NCBI GenBank assembly: GCA_030836365.1
Contig: JAURQB010000105.1
Coordinates: 1-14,984, forward strand
Origin: Bdellovibrionota bacterium
Lineage (GTDB): Bacteria; Bdellovibrionota; Bacteriovoracia; Bacteriovoracales; Bacteriovoracaceae
Reading direction: 5' to 3'
Length of the DNA: 14,984 nt
Below the pieces are notes generated by a model. It searched no databases. It was given only the letters and a program-made list of their open reading frames with translations, and had not been told where the DNA came from. Positions 7,817-14,984 of the stretch are shown piece by piece. The translations under genes and the position numbers were made by a program. Position 1 is the first letter of the stretch, and every line of letters begins with the position of its first letter.

Positions 7817-9354
7817 TAAAAATAAAGATACAGTATTTGCTTTTATTCATCCTTCTCTCTTGCACAAACAAATCAAGTGAACTCGAGACAAAGCAATCAC
7901 TTTCTTTAATATTCACCGGTAATATTAATGCAGAAATTGAACCTTGTGGTTGTCGTCAATTTCCGCTAGGTGGTATAGACAACGTGTACGGAGCACTTGA
8001 AGAAGAAAGAAAGAATTCATCTATTATATTTATCGATACTGGAGACTCATTTTATCAGGCTGGATTCGTTCCTGACTCTGAAAAAAGTTCATCATTAGAA
8101 AAAGCTAAAGCTGTTCACGAAGGACTAAATTTACTGGACTTGAATTTAAAACTCATTGGAGAACAAGATGCTGCAGCAGGATTTGAGTCACTAAAAAGCT
8201 TAATCAAAGATGCCAAATATGAAATTCTGATCTCAAACTTGAAAGAATCAGTAGACTTACCTCACATAAGTTTCAAACATTTCAAGTTTCATGAGCATCA
8301 CTTATTTTTTATCGGAGTTGTAAACCCTGAAACGATGCAAAATCACTCACGTAACTTATTCAACTCACCAATTACATCAATTAATTCCGTGATTAAGAAA
8401 TTGAAATCTGCAAATAGTTTTAACCCCAATGATCCCAATCACCATCTAATTTTACTTTCTCACTCAGGACAACAATTAGAAAAAGAAATCGCCGAAAAAA
8501 TTCAAGAAATTGATTGGATTTTAGGATCGCACTCGATGAATTTTACTCAACAACCTAACCAAATTAGACAGACAAAGCTGGCACAAATGCTATCTCGAAA
8601 TCACTACCTAGGAAAAATATCTTTCAATAAAGGTGAACTTCATTCTAAGTATTCAACAATAGAAATTAATCAAGAATTATCTAAAAAACCGAAATCAAAT
8701 CCACTCATTAAATTCATTCAAATAAAAAAAGAGCTAATCGATAAAATTCAAGTAACAGAGCAAAGTCAAAATAACCATCAATTTTATCAAACAGAGCAAA
8801 TTCCGACTTCCGGCTCATGTATCGATTGTCATGATACTCAAGGAACTTTTTGGCAATCAACACCTCACTCTCTCGCTTACATCACGCTAAAAAATTCAAC
8901 AAAAAATCATGACCTTGATTGTTTAAAATGCCACTCGCTAGGAGGAGGTAATCCAAAAGGGTACCTTGACTCTCAAAAAATTGCCATCACGGAGAATCCT
9001 AGAGATTATTGGAAAGATGTTTTTAGTACAATCAAGCCGAGCAAAAAGATTAGAGATCTGTCTTCGAAGCAAATTCTTAAACACTCTAAAAATTGGTACG
9101 ATTTAGACCTGAAGCATAACGTTTCTCACAATTACGCCAATGTTCAATGTCTGAGCTGCCACCAGCAAAGCGTTGAGCACATGAATATTCCTTCGAAATA
9201 TAAATCAACCGGCACTGAAGCCGTAAAAAAGGCTTGTCTAAATTGCCATACATCAGACCAGTCCACACACTGGTATAAAGAAGGCCAGTTAAATCAAGAC
9301 ATTTTCAGTGAGATGTACAAGAGAGTTTCGTGCCCTAAGGTAATAAACGAATAG
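7813..9354 (+). CDS. UshA-like lipoprotein fused to a tetraheme cytochrome c domain
   Basis: A 513-residue lipoprotein (lipobox LLSC, Cys17). Residues 30-280 resemble the UshA/5'-nucleotidase metallophosphatase fold: an opening strand leading to EPCGC (43-47), DTGDSF (75-80), LLSHSG (214-219) and ILGSHS (236-241). The opening DxHG-type motif is replaced by TGNINAEIEPCGC and the usual GNHE region by GEQDAA (117-122), so normal nucleotidase catalysis is doubtful. Residues 330-490 carry four heme-binding CxxCH motifs: CIDCH (336), CLKCH (370), CLSCH (446) and CLNCH (475), with extra histidines as possible axial ligands, as in cytochrome c554-like proteins. It is a predicted lipid-anchored periplasmic redox protein; the electron partner and any phosphatase substrate are unknown. 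It shares an ATGA overlap with the cpoB-like gene, so it is read in the pal operon. Confidence 0.85.
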   Translation: MIKIKIQYLLLFILLSCTNKSSELETKQSLSLIFTGNINAEIEPCGCRQFPLGGIDNVYGALEEERKNSSIIFIDTGDSFYQAGFVPDSEKSSSLEKAKAVHEGLNLLDLNLKLIGEQDAAAGFESLKSLIKDAKYEILISNLKESVDLPHISFKHFKFHEHHLFFIGVVNPETMQNHSRNLFNSPITSINSVIKKLKSANSFNPNDPNHHLILLSHSGQQLEKEIAEKIQEIDWILGSHSMNFTQQPNQIRQTKLAQMLSRNHYLGKISFNKGELHSKYSTIEINQELSKKPKSNPLIKFIQIKKELIDKIQVTEQSQNNHQFYQTEQIPTSGSCIDCHDTQGTFWQSTPHSLAYITLKNSTKNHDLDCLKCHSLGGGNPKGYLDSQKIAITENPRDYWKDVFSTIKPSKKIRDLSSKQILKHSKNWYDLDLKHNVSHNYANVQCLSCHQQSVEHMNIPSKYKSTGTEAVKKACLNCHTSDQSTHWYKEGQLNQDIFSEMYKRVSCPKVINE

Positions 9355-9357
9355 TAC

Positions 9358-9386
9358 TTGCCAAAAAGCAGCCCAGCGAATATAAC
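9358..9386 (+). promoter_or_regulatory. Probable sigma-70-type promoter for tsaD
   Basis: TTGCCA at 9358-9363 and TATAAC at 9381-9386 are separated by exactly 17 nt, a good match to the vegetative consensus. It starts 4 nt after the cytochrome gene's stop and would place transcription start near 9393, giving a leader of about 35 nt before tsaD. This supports a separate transcript for tsaD-rsmA, independent of the pal operon. Not tested. Confidence 0.5.
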
Positions 9387-9427
9387 CTACTGCATCAAAA
9401 AGAATACAAGTAGTAAGGTTATTACCT

Positions 9428-10468
9428 ATGATTACATTGGGAATAGAAACAAGTTGTGATGATACTTCAGTTTGCTTACTGAAGACAAATCCTGAGACAG
9501 GTGAACTTCCAAGCATTTTGGCCCATCACTCCTTTTCACAAGAAACGATATTACAACAATGGGGTGGTGTTGTACCAGAAATAGCCGCAAGAAATCATCT
9601 CGCAAAAATTACCCCTCTACTAAAGCAAGTTTTCTCTACTGCAAAAATTACCGCCAAAGATGTCGACCAGATTGGAGTAACTACACACCCAGGGTTACTT
9701 GGCCCTTTATTAACAGGTGTTAATGCTGCAAAAACAATCTCATTAATTCATCAAACTCCGATCAATCCGGTTAACCACTTATTTGCTCACCTTGAGGCCA
9801 TTCACCTAACGGAAAATGTGACATACCCCTACCTTGGTTTACTTTTTAGTGGTGGTCACAGCTTATTTTGCTTAGTTAATTCATCTACTGAAATGAAGGT
9901 TATTGCCTCAACAAAAGATGACGCTGCAGGAGAAGCTTTTGACAAGGGCGGAAAAATGCTGGGCCTTGACTACCCTGCGGGAAAAATTATTGATGAATTA
10001 GCAAAAGATGGCGACTTAAAAAAATATTCTTTTCCCATTGGACTTCAACATAGCAAAGATGCCAAGATGAGTTTTTCTGGCGTCAAAACATCCCTTCGTA
10101 ACTTTATTGAAAAAAATAATTTAGAAATTGAAAATAAAAAGTCACAAATGATGAAGGACGTATGCGCCTCCTATCAAGAAGCAATTGTACAAGCAATAGT
10201 GTCCAAAACAAAGGAAGCAATCAATCTCGTAGAACAAGAAAACTCTCTTCCTCTAGTATTAGGAGGAGGTGTTGCATGCAATTCAAGGTTAAGACATCAG
10301 TTAAAAGAAAACTTTCAAAATATACACATTGTGCATCCTAATTTTTGTACTGATAATGGCGCGATGATTGCAAATTACGCTTCTCGTACTCCCGAAAATA
10401 ATTACCCTTACCCCGAGTCATTGAAACTTGATGCCAGAAGTCGATTCATAAAGAGAGATAACAAGTGA
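9428..10468 (+). CDS. tsaD: tRNA N6-adenosine threonylcarbamoyltransferase TsaD
   Basis: Transfers threonylcarbamoyl from threonylcarbamoyl-AMP to A37 of ANN-decoding tRNAs, making t6A with TsaB and TsaE in the cytoplasm. The 346 residues are of normal family length. Visible motifs: GIETSCDDTS (5-14), VVPEIAARNH (48-57), VNHLFAHLEA (115-124, with metal ligands His117 and His121), SGGHS (141-145), GEAFDKGGKMLGL (168-180), GGGVACNSRLR (279-289) and CTDNGAM (307-313, with the third metal ligand Asp308). ATG 9428 starts the conserved MITLGIE. A TAAGG-like ribosome site at 9414-9418 is weak and 9 nt away. Its TGA overlaps the GTG start of rsmA by 4 nt. tsaB and tsaE are not in the window. Confidence 0.97.
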   Translation: MITLGIETSCDDTSVCLLKTNPETGELPSILAHHSFSQETILQQWGGVVPEIAARNHLAKITPLLKQVFSTAKITAKDVDQIGVTTHPGLLGPLLTGVNAAKTISLIHQTPINPVNHLFAHLEAIHLTENVTYPYLGLLFSGGHSLFCLVNSSTEMKVIASTKDDAAGEAFDKGGKMLGLDYPAGKIIDELAKDGDLKKYSFPIGLQHSKDAKMSFSGVKTSLRNFIEKNNLEIENKKSQMMKDVCASYQEAIVQAIVSKTKEAINLVEQENSLPLVLGGGVACNSRLRHQLKENFQNIHIVHPNFCTDNGAMIANYASRTPENNYPYPESLKLDARSRFIKRDNK

Positions 10469-11268
10469 TCGAAAACAAACCCAAAGCAAATAAAAAATTA
10501 GGCCAACATTATCTTAATAATCAGACGACAATTGATCACATCTGTGAGGATTTTAGTGGCATTTATGACTCAATACTTGAGATTGGCCCGGGCCCTGCAA
10601 CATTAACAAATAACTTAGTGAAAAAAAATAAGCCATTATTATTAATTGAAAAAGATGAGCGCTTTATTGAAATACTAAGTCAGCTGTCACCATCTATCAC
10701 AATCTTTAACGTTGATGCGTTAGAATTTTCCATAGAAGAAAAATTATCTGAATTAAATTTTTCTGATACATGGCTTGTTAGTAACCTTCCTTACAATGTT
10801 GGAACACCTATCATGATAAAATACATGCAAGTTCCACAAATAAAATTTTTAACCTTGATGTTTCAAAAAGAGGTTGCACAAAAAGTATACCTCCCGCTTA
10901 ATGGTGAAAAAAAGATGCACAAAGAGATGAATTCTCTTCATGCCTTAATAAACAATTACTTTGAAATTTCATTGCTGCAAAAAGTCCCTCCGGGACAATT
11001 TTCTCCTCCTCCAAAAGTAGATTCAGCAGTTATTAGCCTAAAGAAACGACCTTCTCCTCAAATTGGATGGGATGAGTTTAAACAATACGAAGGATTTTTA
11101 AGGAAACTGTTCTCAAATCGTCGAAAACAGCTGGGATCCGTACTAAAAAATTTCTATGACAAAGAACTTGTGGTAAGTAAGTTCGATGATTTAAACATCG
11201 AAATAACTCGTAGGGCCGAGACCCTTCTATTTGAAGAAGTGATCTCCATATACCTAGAATTAAAATAA
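10465..11268 (+). CDS. rsmA: 16S rRNA adenine dimethyltransferase RsmA (KsgA)
   Basis: Dimethylates the two adjacent adenines at the 3' end of 16S rRNA (A1518/A1519 in E. coli numbering), a late 30S assembly step, using S-adenosylmethionine. 267 residues, normal length. Motifs: KKLGQHYL (10-17, family GQNFL), the SAM-binding EIGPGPATLT (39-48), acidic EKD (62-64), catalytic NLPYN (107-111), FQKEVAQK (133-140) and PPPKVDSAV (181-189), plus the basic C-terminal NRRKQLGSVL region. The start is GTG 10465 within the GTGA overlap with tsaD, with an AGAGAG site just upstream; an apparent tsaD-rsmA translational coupling. Confidence 0.97.
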   Translation: MIENKPKANKKLGQHYLNNQTTIDHICEDFSGIYDSILEIGPGPATLTNNLVKKNKPLLLIEKDERFIEILSQLSPSITIFNVDALEFSIEEKLSELNFSDTWLVSNLPYNVGTPIMIKYMQVPQIKFLTLMFQKEVAQKVYLPLNGEKKMHKEMNSLHALINNYFEISLLQKVPPGQFSPPPKVDSAVISLKKRPSPQIGWDEFKQYEGFLRKLFSNRRKQLGSVLKNFYDKELVVSKFDDLNIEITRRAETLLFEEVISIYLELK

Positions 11269-11281
11269 ATAAAAGGTTTCT

Positions 11282-12604
11282 ATGAACATATACAAATTAA
11301 TCATCGTATTATTCATCTTAATTTCCACAAATGCTTATTCAAGTTTCCTCGAGGATTTTGCGGCTTCCACGAGGGCACTCGGCAATGCAGGACAAGCCGA
11401 TCTTCTAAATCCAGGGGCATCAAATAACTACTACATGCCAGCTTCTCTCGCCTTTAATGAAACTATTCAAATAGAGGGCTCTTCTTTTGTAAACCTCTAC
11501 AACATTGACCCCATTAACAATATCGTCATTGAAAACTCTATTAATACAGAAGATGGTGAAGAGAAAATAGGTACTATTGAAAACGATTTTTCTAGTCTCA
11601 TTATCAATAGCGTTCATTTATGTCTTCCAATTGAAAGAATAAATGCATCAATAAACTTATCGCTAATCTCCCCTTTTCCCTATGCTGCTCAATTCGATTC
11701 AGGTGATCCATACACGCCAGAATATTCTCTTCTAAAAGCAAGACCAAGAAGACCACAAGGTTTTTTTAATTTTGCTTATGCATTAAATGATTCATTATCA
11801 TTTTCTCTAGGTGCTCACCTTGGAGCAAAAGCTGAATCCAATATATTCACAAAAGCTGCTGTTAATAATCAAGGCGAAACCACTCTCTATACATATGCTA
11901 GCGGAGCCGGAGAAGTGACGCCAAAACTTGCACCGGTTGTCAGTTTATTTTACCGAGCAGAAAAGTGGAGCGCTGGTTTATACTATCAAGGAGAAATGGA
12001 ATCAAACCTAAAAGTTGATTTAGTTGCCGATGAAATTTCTACAGGGATTATTTTTGACTCTATTATTGAGTCGGTTCTATTTTATGATCCGCAAATCGCC
12101 AAACTTCAACTGAGCTGGAATATCAATAATCGATTTAAATTACACTCATCAGTGAATTATTATCTTTGGAAAGATTATCAGACTCCCAAAATTAATATCA
12201 CTCAGCTTGCTGTTATGACTGGCACATATAACTATGAAACACTCCAACTACAGAACTCCATCTCTGCAAAAATCGCTGTGAATATAAACATTCTCGACAA
12301 TTTAATCTATAGTATTGGTGGATCCTTCGAACAATCGCCGCTAAGTGGAGATTTTTCTAAAAATGGAAATACAATTCACTCAGATACTTACACTGCCTCA
12401 ATGGGCGTAAACCTTAATTTTAGACTTTTAAATTACGACTTATCAGCCTCTGCTGCTGCATCTTATAAAATGCTAAAAGATAAATCTGTGATAAAAAATC
12501 CAGGTCAAGAAAATGGCCAAGATGGCAGAAAAATTGGTGCCCCAGGGTATGATATCGGTGGTAATATAACGACAGTCTCTCTAGGGCTAGGATTGAGTAT
12601 TTAA
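11282..12604 (+). CDS. FadL-like outer-membrane barrel protein
   Basis: A 440-residue predicted outer-membrane protein. The signal peptide (1-20, cut after NAYS) is followed by STRALGNAGQAD and NNYYMPASLA (29-57), which resemble the FadL/OmpP1 N-terminal pattern 'GA+ALG.GGA....D..A.YYNPA.LA'. The rest is a series of amphipathic strands with turns, e.g. the PFPYAAQFDSGD region near 135 and the SVNYYLWKDYQTP region near 300, consistent with a barrel for uptake of hydrophobic molecules. The C-terminus ends LGLSI rather than in an aromatic residue. AAAGG, 5 nt before ATG 11282, is a good ribosome site. It lies 13 nt after rsmA and 2 nt before smpB, so it is embedded in a housekeeping transcript. 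The substrate is unknown. Confidence 0.75.
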   Translation: MNIYKLIIVLFILISTNAYSSFLEDFAASTRALGNAGQADLLNPGASNNYYMPASLAFNETIQIEGSSFVNLYNIDPINNIVIENSINTEDGEEKIGTIENDFSSLIINSVHLCLPIERINASINLSLISPFPYAAQFDSGDPYTPEYSLLKARPRRPQGFFNFAYALNDSLSFSLGAHLGAKAESNIFTKAAVNNQGETTLYTYASGAGEVTPKLAPVVSLFYRAEKWSAGLYYQGEMESNLKVDLVADEISTGIIFDSIIESVLFYDPQIAKLQLSWNINNRFKLHSSVNYYLWKDYQTPKINITQLAVMTGTYNYETLQLQNSISAKIAVNINILDNLIYSIGGSFEQSPLSGDFSKNGNTIHSDTYTASMGVNLNFRLLNYDLSASAAASYKMLKDKSVIKNPGQENGQDGRKIGAPGYDIGGNITTVSLGLGLSI

Positions 12605-12606
12605 AG

Positions 12607-13050
12607 ATGAAGATAATAGCGAAAAATAAAAGAGCAGCATATGACTACTCTTTAAAAGAGAGGTTTGAAGCAGGTCTTCTTTTAAAGGGAACGGAGGTAA
12701 AATCTCTCAGGGAAGGTAAAGCCACTATTGCTGAATCTTATATTTCAATCGATAAAAAAGAAGAGGTTTGGGCCTATAATATCAATATTCCTCAATATGA
12801 ATTTGGTAACATTAATAACCACGAAGAGACGAGAAAAAGAAAGCTCCTCTTAAATAAAAAAGAAATTGAAATCATTAAACACCAAATGAAAGCTGGTGGA
12901 ATGACAATCGTGCCGACAATTCTTTATTTTAAACGATCGCTAGTAAAACTTGAGATCGCTTTAGGGAAAGGAAAAAAGCTACATGATAAGCGTAATGATC
13001 AGGCAAAAAAAGATGTCCAACGAAAGATTCAACGGGGAATTTACGAATAG
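12607..13050 (+). CDS. smpB: SsrA-binding protein SmpB
   Basis: Binds tmRNA and brings it to stalled ribosomes for trans-translation. The 147 residues are of normal length. Motifs: NKRAAYDYS (7-15), LKGTEVKSLREGK (26-38), QYEFGNINNHEETRKRKLLL (63-82), VPTILYFKR (102-110) and the basic C-terminal GKGKKLHDKRNDQAKKD (120-136). The His of the usual HIPPY is replaced by an IPQY form. ATG 12607 comes 2 nt after the barrel gene's stop and has only a weak ribosome site (AGGA about 14 nt away), so it may rely on reinitiation. The stop is 3 nt from the stop of the convergent antiporter gene. No tmRNA gene was seen nearby. Confidence 0.96.
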   Translation: MKIIAKNKRAAYDYSLKERFEAGLLLKGTEVKSLREGKATIAESYISIDKKEEVWAYNINIPQYEFGNINNHEETRKRKLLLNKKEIEIIKHQMKAGGMTIVPTILYFKRSLVKLEIALGKGKKLHDKRNDQAKKDVQRKIQRGIYE

Positions 13051-13053
13051 ACT

Positions 13054-13962
13054 CTATGTCAGCCATACATAAACAAAAACAGCGTAAACGGATAAAAATA
13101 ATAGCGAAACTTTCTTAGATATCCTTATTTGAACCTTATTAAAAACCAAGAACGTCAAAGATACGATCAAAAGCGCCATCATCTCCCATTTAAAATTTGA
13201 CTCAAGCTTAAAATCATAAAAACCTATTGAGCCTAAAACAAAAGCACCATTAAAAATATTTGAGCCAATTACGTTCCCAATAATAATTTCAGCATCTTTC
13301 TTTTTAAAACTTGCAACAAGGGCGGTAACAAGCTCTGGAAATGACGTTCCAAATGCGACAAAAATCGCAGAAATAGCAAATTCAGAAACGCCCCAAAAAC
13401 GTCCAATAAAAGAACCAGAATAAACGAGAAGTTCACCAGAGCCATACAGCAGTGAAAAACCGATGAGAATTTTAAGATAATCTATCTTACTCACATGGAA
13501 ATCTTCATCTTCTCTGCTTGATTCTGACGAAAGGTTTAGATAAAAATAAACGGCCATAAAAATAGACATCACTGCCGTCGTTAATAAGCTAACATCTCCA
13601 ATGAGCAACATACCACCCATTAAAAATACTAATATAAGATGAAAATAAAATTGTTTACTAATTTCTTTTCCCTCTAGGCCAAGAGAATAAAAAATAGAAG
13701 AGATTCCGAGTATTAGAAATATATTCGCAATATTTGAGCCAATAATATTTCCAATCGCCATAGAGGGAACACCTCTGAAACAAGCCAACTGACTCACGAA
13801 GAATTCAGGTAATGAAGTACCAAAACCTACGATAAACATACCGATTAATAGTGGACTTAATCTCCAGGACTTTCCAACTCTCTCACTCGCTTCAAGAGAT
13901 ATCTCAGCTCCAAAATATAGACCAACAATAGATAGAATGAAATAAAAGACTTGCAGCAGCAT
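13054..13962 (-). CDS. yrbG: Calcium/sodium antiporter, YrbG family (CaCA)
   Basis: A 302-residue inner-membrane cation/Ca2+ exchanger (CaCA superfamily, YrbG-like). The two inverted alpha repeats are complete: GFGTSLPE (46-53) with GNIIGSNIANI (71-81), and AFGTSFPE (203-210) with GNVIGSNIFN (229-238). The ion-binding Glu53 and Glu210 are kept. About ten hydrophobic segments are visible, with a short charged loop (about 145-157) between the halves. ATG 13962 has AAGGA at 13973-13969. It stands alone on the minus strand, convergent with smpB and divergent from a small membrane-protein gene. The family is sure; the physiological ion is inferred from the family. Confidence 0.92.
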   Translation of the reverse strand: MLLQVFYFILSIVGLYFGAEISLEASERVGKSWRLSPLLIGMFIVGFGTSLPEFFVSQLACFRGVPSMAIGNIIGSNIANIFLILGISSIFYSLGLEGKEISKQFYFHLILVFLMGGMLLIGDVSLLTTAVMSIFMAVYFYLNLSSESSREDEDFHVSKIDYLKILIGFSLLYGSGELLVYSGSFIGRFWGVSEFAISAIFVAFGTSFPELVTALVASFKKKDAEIIIGNVIGSNIFNGAFVLGSIGFYDFKLESNFKWEMMALLIVSLTFLVFNKVQIRISKKVSLLFLSVYAVFVYVWLT

Positions 13963-13987
13963 TAGGCATCCTTCATAATTATTTATA
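13951..13987. promoter_or_regulatory. Possible face-to-face promoters between yrbG and the small membrane protein
   Basis: Plus strand: TTGCAG (13951-13956), 17 nt, CATAAT (13974-13979), which would start transcription near 13986 for the gene at 14010; its -35 lies inside the 5' end of yrbG. Minus strand: TATAAA at 13987-13982 with a poor -35 (TTAATT) 17 nt upstream, giving a very short leader before yrbG. The two -10 boxes are next to each other, so the promoters would interfere. Sequence match only. Confidence 0.33.
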
Positions 13988-14009
13988 TGGATTATTTAAC
14001 AAAAAATTA

Positions 14010-14513
14010 ATGCTTATGAGAAATTTTTTTAATCAACTAAAGCCGAAAACTTTTCAAACTTTATGTATTCTAATGTGTCTTTTTGGAGACCTGAGCTTTT
14101 CAGGATACATGTACTATGTATTTTCTGATAAAGATGCCTATCTACAAAATTATAGTCTTCTGAAAGGACCTTTGTCAGAAGCAATGAAACAGCAAGGGAT
14201 GAGTCTACCTCCCGGCTTTGAGCATGAAATTTTTCAAATAATGCTTCAAACTCTTCTAATCATGCTCTCTTTGTTCATCATAGCACACGGTATTGTATAC
14301 ACGTTTTATTATTTTCAAAAACGCTTCGCGTTTTTATATATTCGCTTCATTTCATTTATGGGCGTCCTTGGTGCTCTTTTGTTTACTTCCTCAACAATTT
14401 CTCACAATCCAATTTGGGGCTTAAACTTCTTAGCTGTCACGATTGCTTATATATTCGTCATTTTTGGAACTTACTACTTTCCTATCGCCTCTAAGAATAA
14501 ACAGGAACAATAA
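14010..14513 (+). CDS. Small four-helix membrane protein, unknown function
   Basis: A predicted 167-residue inner-membrane protein that I do not recognise. Four hydrophobic segments are visible at about 15-37, 73-98, 104-124 and 131-155, separated by a polar loop (about 38-70) containing LSEAMKQQGMSLPPGFE, with a basic N-terminus (RNFFNQLKPK) and a polar tail (SKNKQEQ). Two in-frame starts are possible, ATG 14010 and ATG 14016; neither has a clear ribosome site. It is divergent from yrbG, and its last 23 nt overlap the end of the convergent gene. No catalytic motif is seen. Confidence 0.7.
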   Translation: MLMRNFFNQLKPKTFQTLCILMCLFGDLSFSGYMYYVFSDKDAYLQNYSLLKGPLSEAMKQQGMSLPPGFEHEIFQIMLQTLLIMLSLFIIAHGIVYTFYYFQKRFAFLYIRFISFMGVLGALLFTSSTISHNPIWGLNFLAVTIAYIFVIFGTYYFPIASKNKQEQ

Positions 14514-14984
14514 AATTACTGTTATTTTTCCGGCACCAATGTGGAAGAGTTAAAGTCTTATCGTCAATACTGGCAATACCCGATAAGCTTAAGATAAACG
14601 CATTAATTGCTCTTGGATCAAACGTAAGCATCGCGGAATCTTCATTTTTTATATAGATATTTAAATTTTGCTCAATTTTGGTGACGATGTTTTTTCTCAA
14701 ACTAACGGAGAATTCATCTACATACTTCATTCCAAAAAGGTCCTCTGGTGATAAATATCCCGCTTTCAGTAGCTCCAAAAAATTAACATATATATTCGCC
14801 TCTAAAATATTCACTTTAGATAAGTGTTTGGACAAATAATGAAATCTTTTAATATTCATCAAAGAAGAGTGGCCAAAACTATCGTAAGAATAATTAAAAA
14901 CTTGAATTAACTCATCGTAGTAATTTAACCAAATATACAAGTCAATTGGTCTATTCCAATATGGAATGAACCCTCTTCGTAATC
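14491..14984 (-). CDS. C-terminal part of an unrecognised protein, cut by the window end
   Basis: The minus-strand frame is open through the right edge. The first possible start in view is TTG 14940, but the codons upstream of it are also open and protein-like (RRGFIPYWNRPID), so the true start is probably outside. The visible 163 residues are rich in Tyr, Leu, Asn and Ile, mostly helical in character, with no signal sequence, membrane segment or motif that I recognise (DPRAINAFILSLSG near the C-terminus is the most distinctive stretch). The stop overlaps the convergent membrane-protein gene by 23 nt. Confidence 0.65.
   Translation of the reverse strand, partial: LRRGFIPYWNRPIDLYIWLNYYDELIQVFNYSYDSFGHSSLMNIKRFHYLSKHLSKVNILEANIYVNFLELLKAGYLSPEDLFGMKYVDEFSVSLRKNIVTKIEQNLNIYIKNEDSAMLTFDPRAINAFILSLSGIASIDDKTLTLPHWCRKNNSNFIVPVYS

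Noticed and set aside
14504..14531. Imperfect inverted repeat GGAACAATAA / TTATTTTTCC at the convergent 3' ends, a possible terminator
   Set aside because: The stem is AT-rich with one mismatch, has only two GC pairs at its base, and lacks a convincing T-tract on either strand; chance is likely in this base composition.

Overview
The window is about 15 kb of AT-rich, gene-dense bacterial DNA (by eye roughly 35-37% GC). There are 15 protein-coding genes, two of them cut by the window ends. No RNA genes, insertion sequences, repeats, phage genes or CRISPR array were seen. The cell is clearly Gram-negative: there is a Pal lipoprotein, a CpoB-like lipoprotein, several other lipoproteins, and two probable outer-membrane beta-barrels. 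The base composition, the many secreted proteins of low similarity to textbook families, and the mix of Pal/CpoB, FecR-like and UshA-like cytochrome proteins suggest Bdellovibrionota, perhaps a Bacteriovorax/Halobacteriovorax relative. That placement is inference and needs a database search.

Layout. 1-3520 (+): a four-gene run, made of the C-terminal part of a saccharopine-dehydrogenase-like oxidoreductase, a periplasmic FecR-domain protein, a CapA-type metallophosphatase-like secreted protein, and a small cysteine-containing lipoprotein. 3504-6176 (-): one large exported protein combining an HExxH metallopeptidase-like domain, a probable beta-propeller and a probable C-terminal outer-membrane barrel. 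6285-9354 (+): an overlapping operon of pal, a DUF4398-like lipoprotein, a cpoB/ybgF-like lipoprotein, and a lipoprotein joining an UshA-like domain to a four-heme cytochrome c domain. 9428-13050 (+): a housekeeping run of tsaD (tRNA t6A), rsmA (16S rRNA dimethylation), a FadL-like outer-membrane protein and smpB (trans-translation). 13054-13962 (-): a YrbG-type Ca2+/Na+ antiporter. 14010-14513 (+): a small four-helix membrane protein. 14491-14984 (-): the C-terminal part of an unrecognised protein.

The genome is tightly packed. Most neighbours overlap or lie within a few bases, two convergent pairs overlap tail to tail, and the only notable gaps (47-108 bp) lie in front of the divergent or independently transcribed units and contain promoter-like sequences. 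Several starts are best placed downstream of the longest open frame, because of ribosome binding sites and signal peptides (1858, 2987, 6176 minus, 6285, 7022).

Functionally, most of the window concerns the cell envelope: Pal and CpoB tie the outer membrane to peptidoglycan, and several unknown lipoproteins and barrels surround them. The most unusual items are the metallopeptidase/propeller/barrel protein, the UshA-like tetraheme lipoprotein coupled to the pal operon, and the FecR/CapA/lipoprotein cluster. I did not find a complete, clearly new defence or mobile system.
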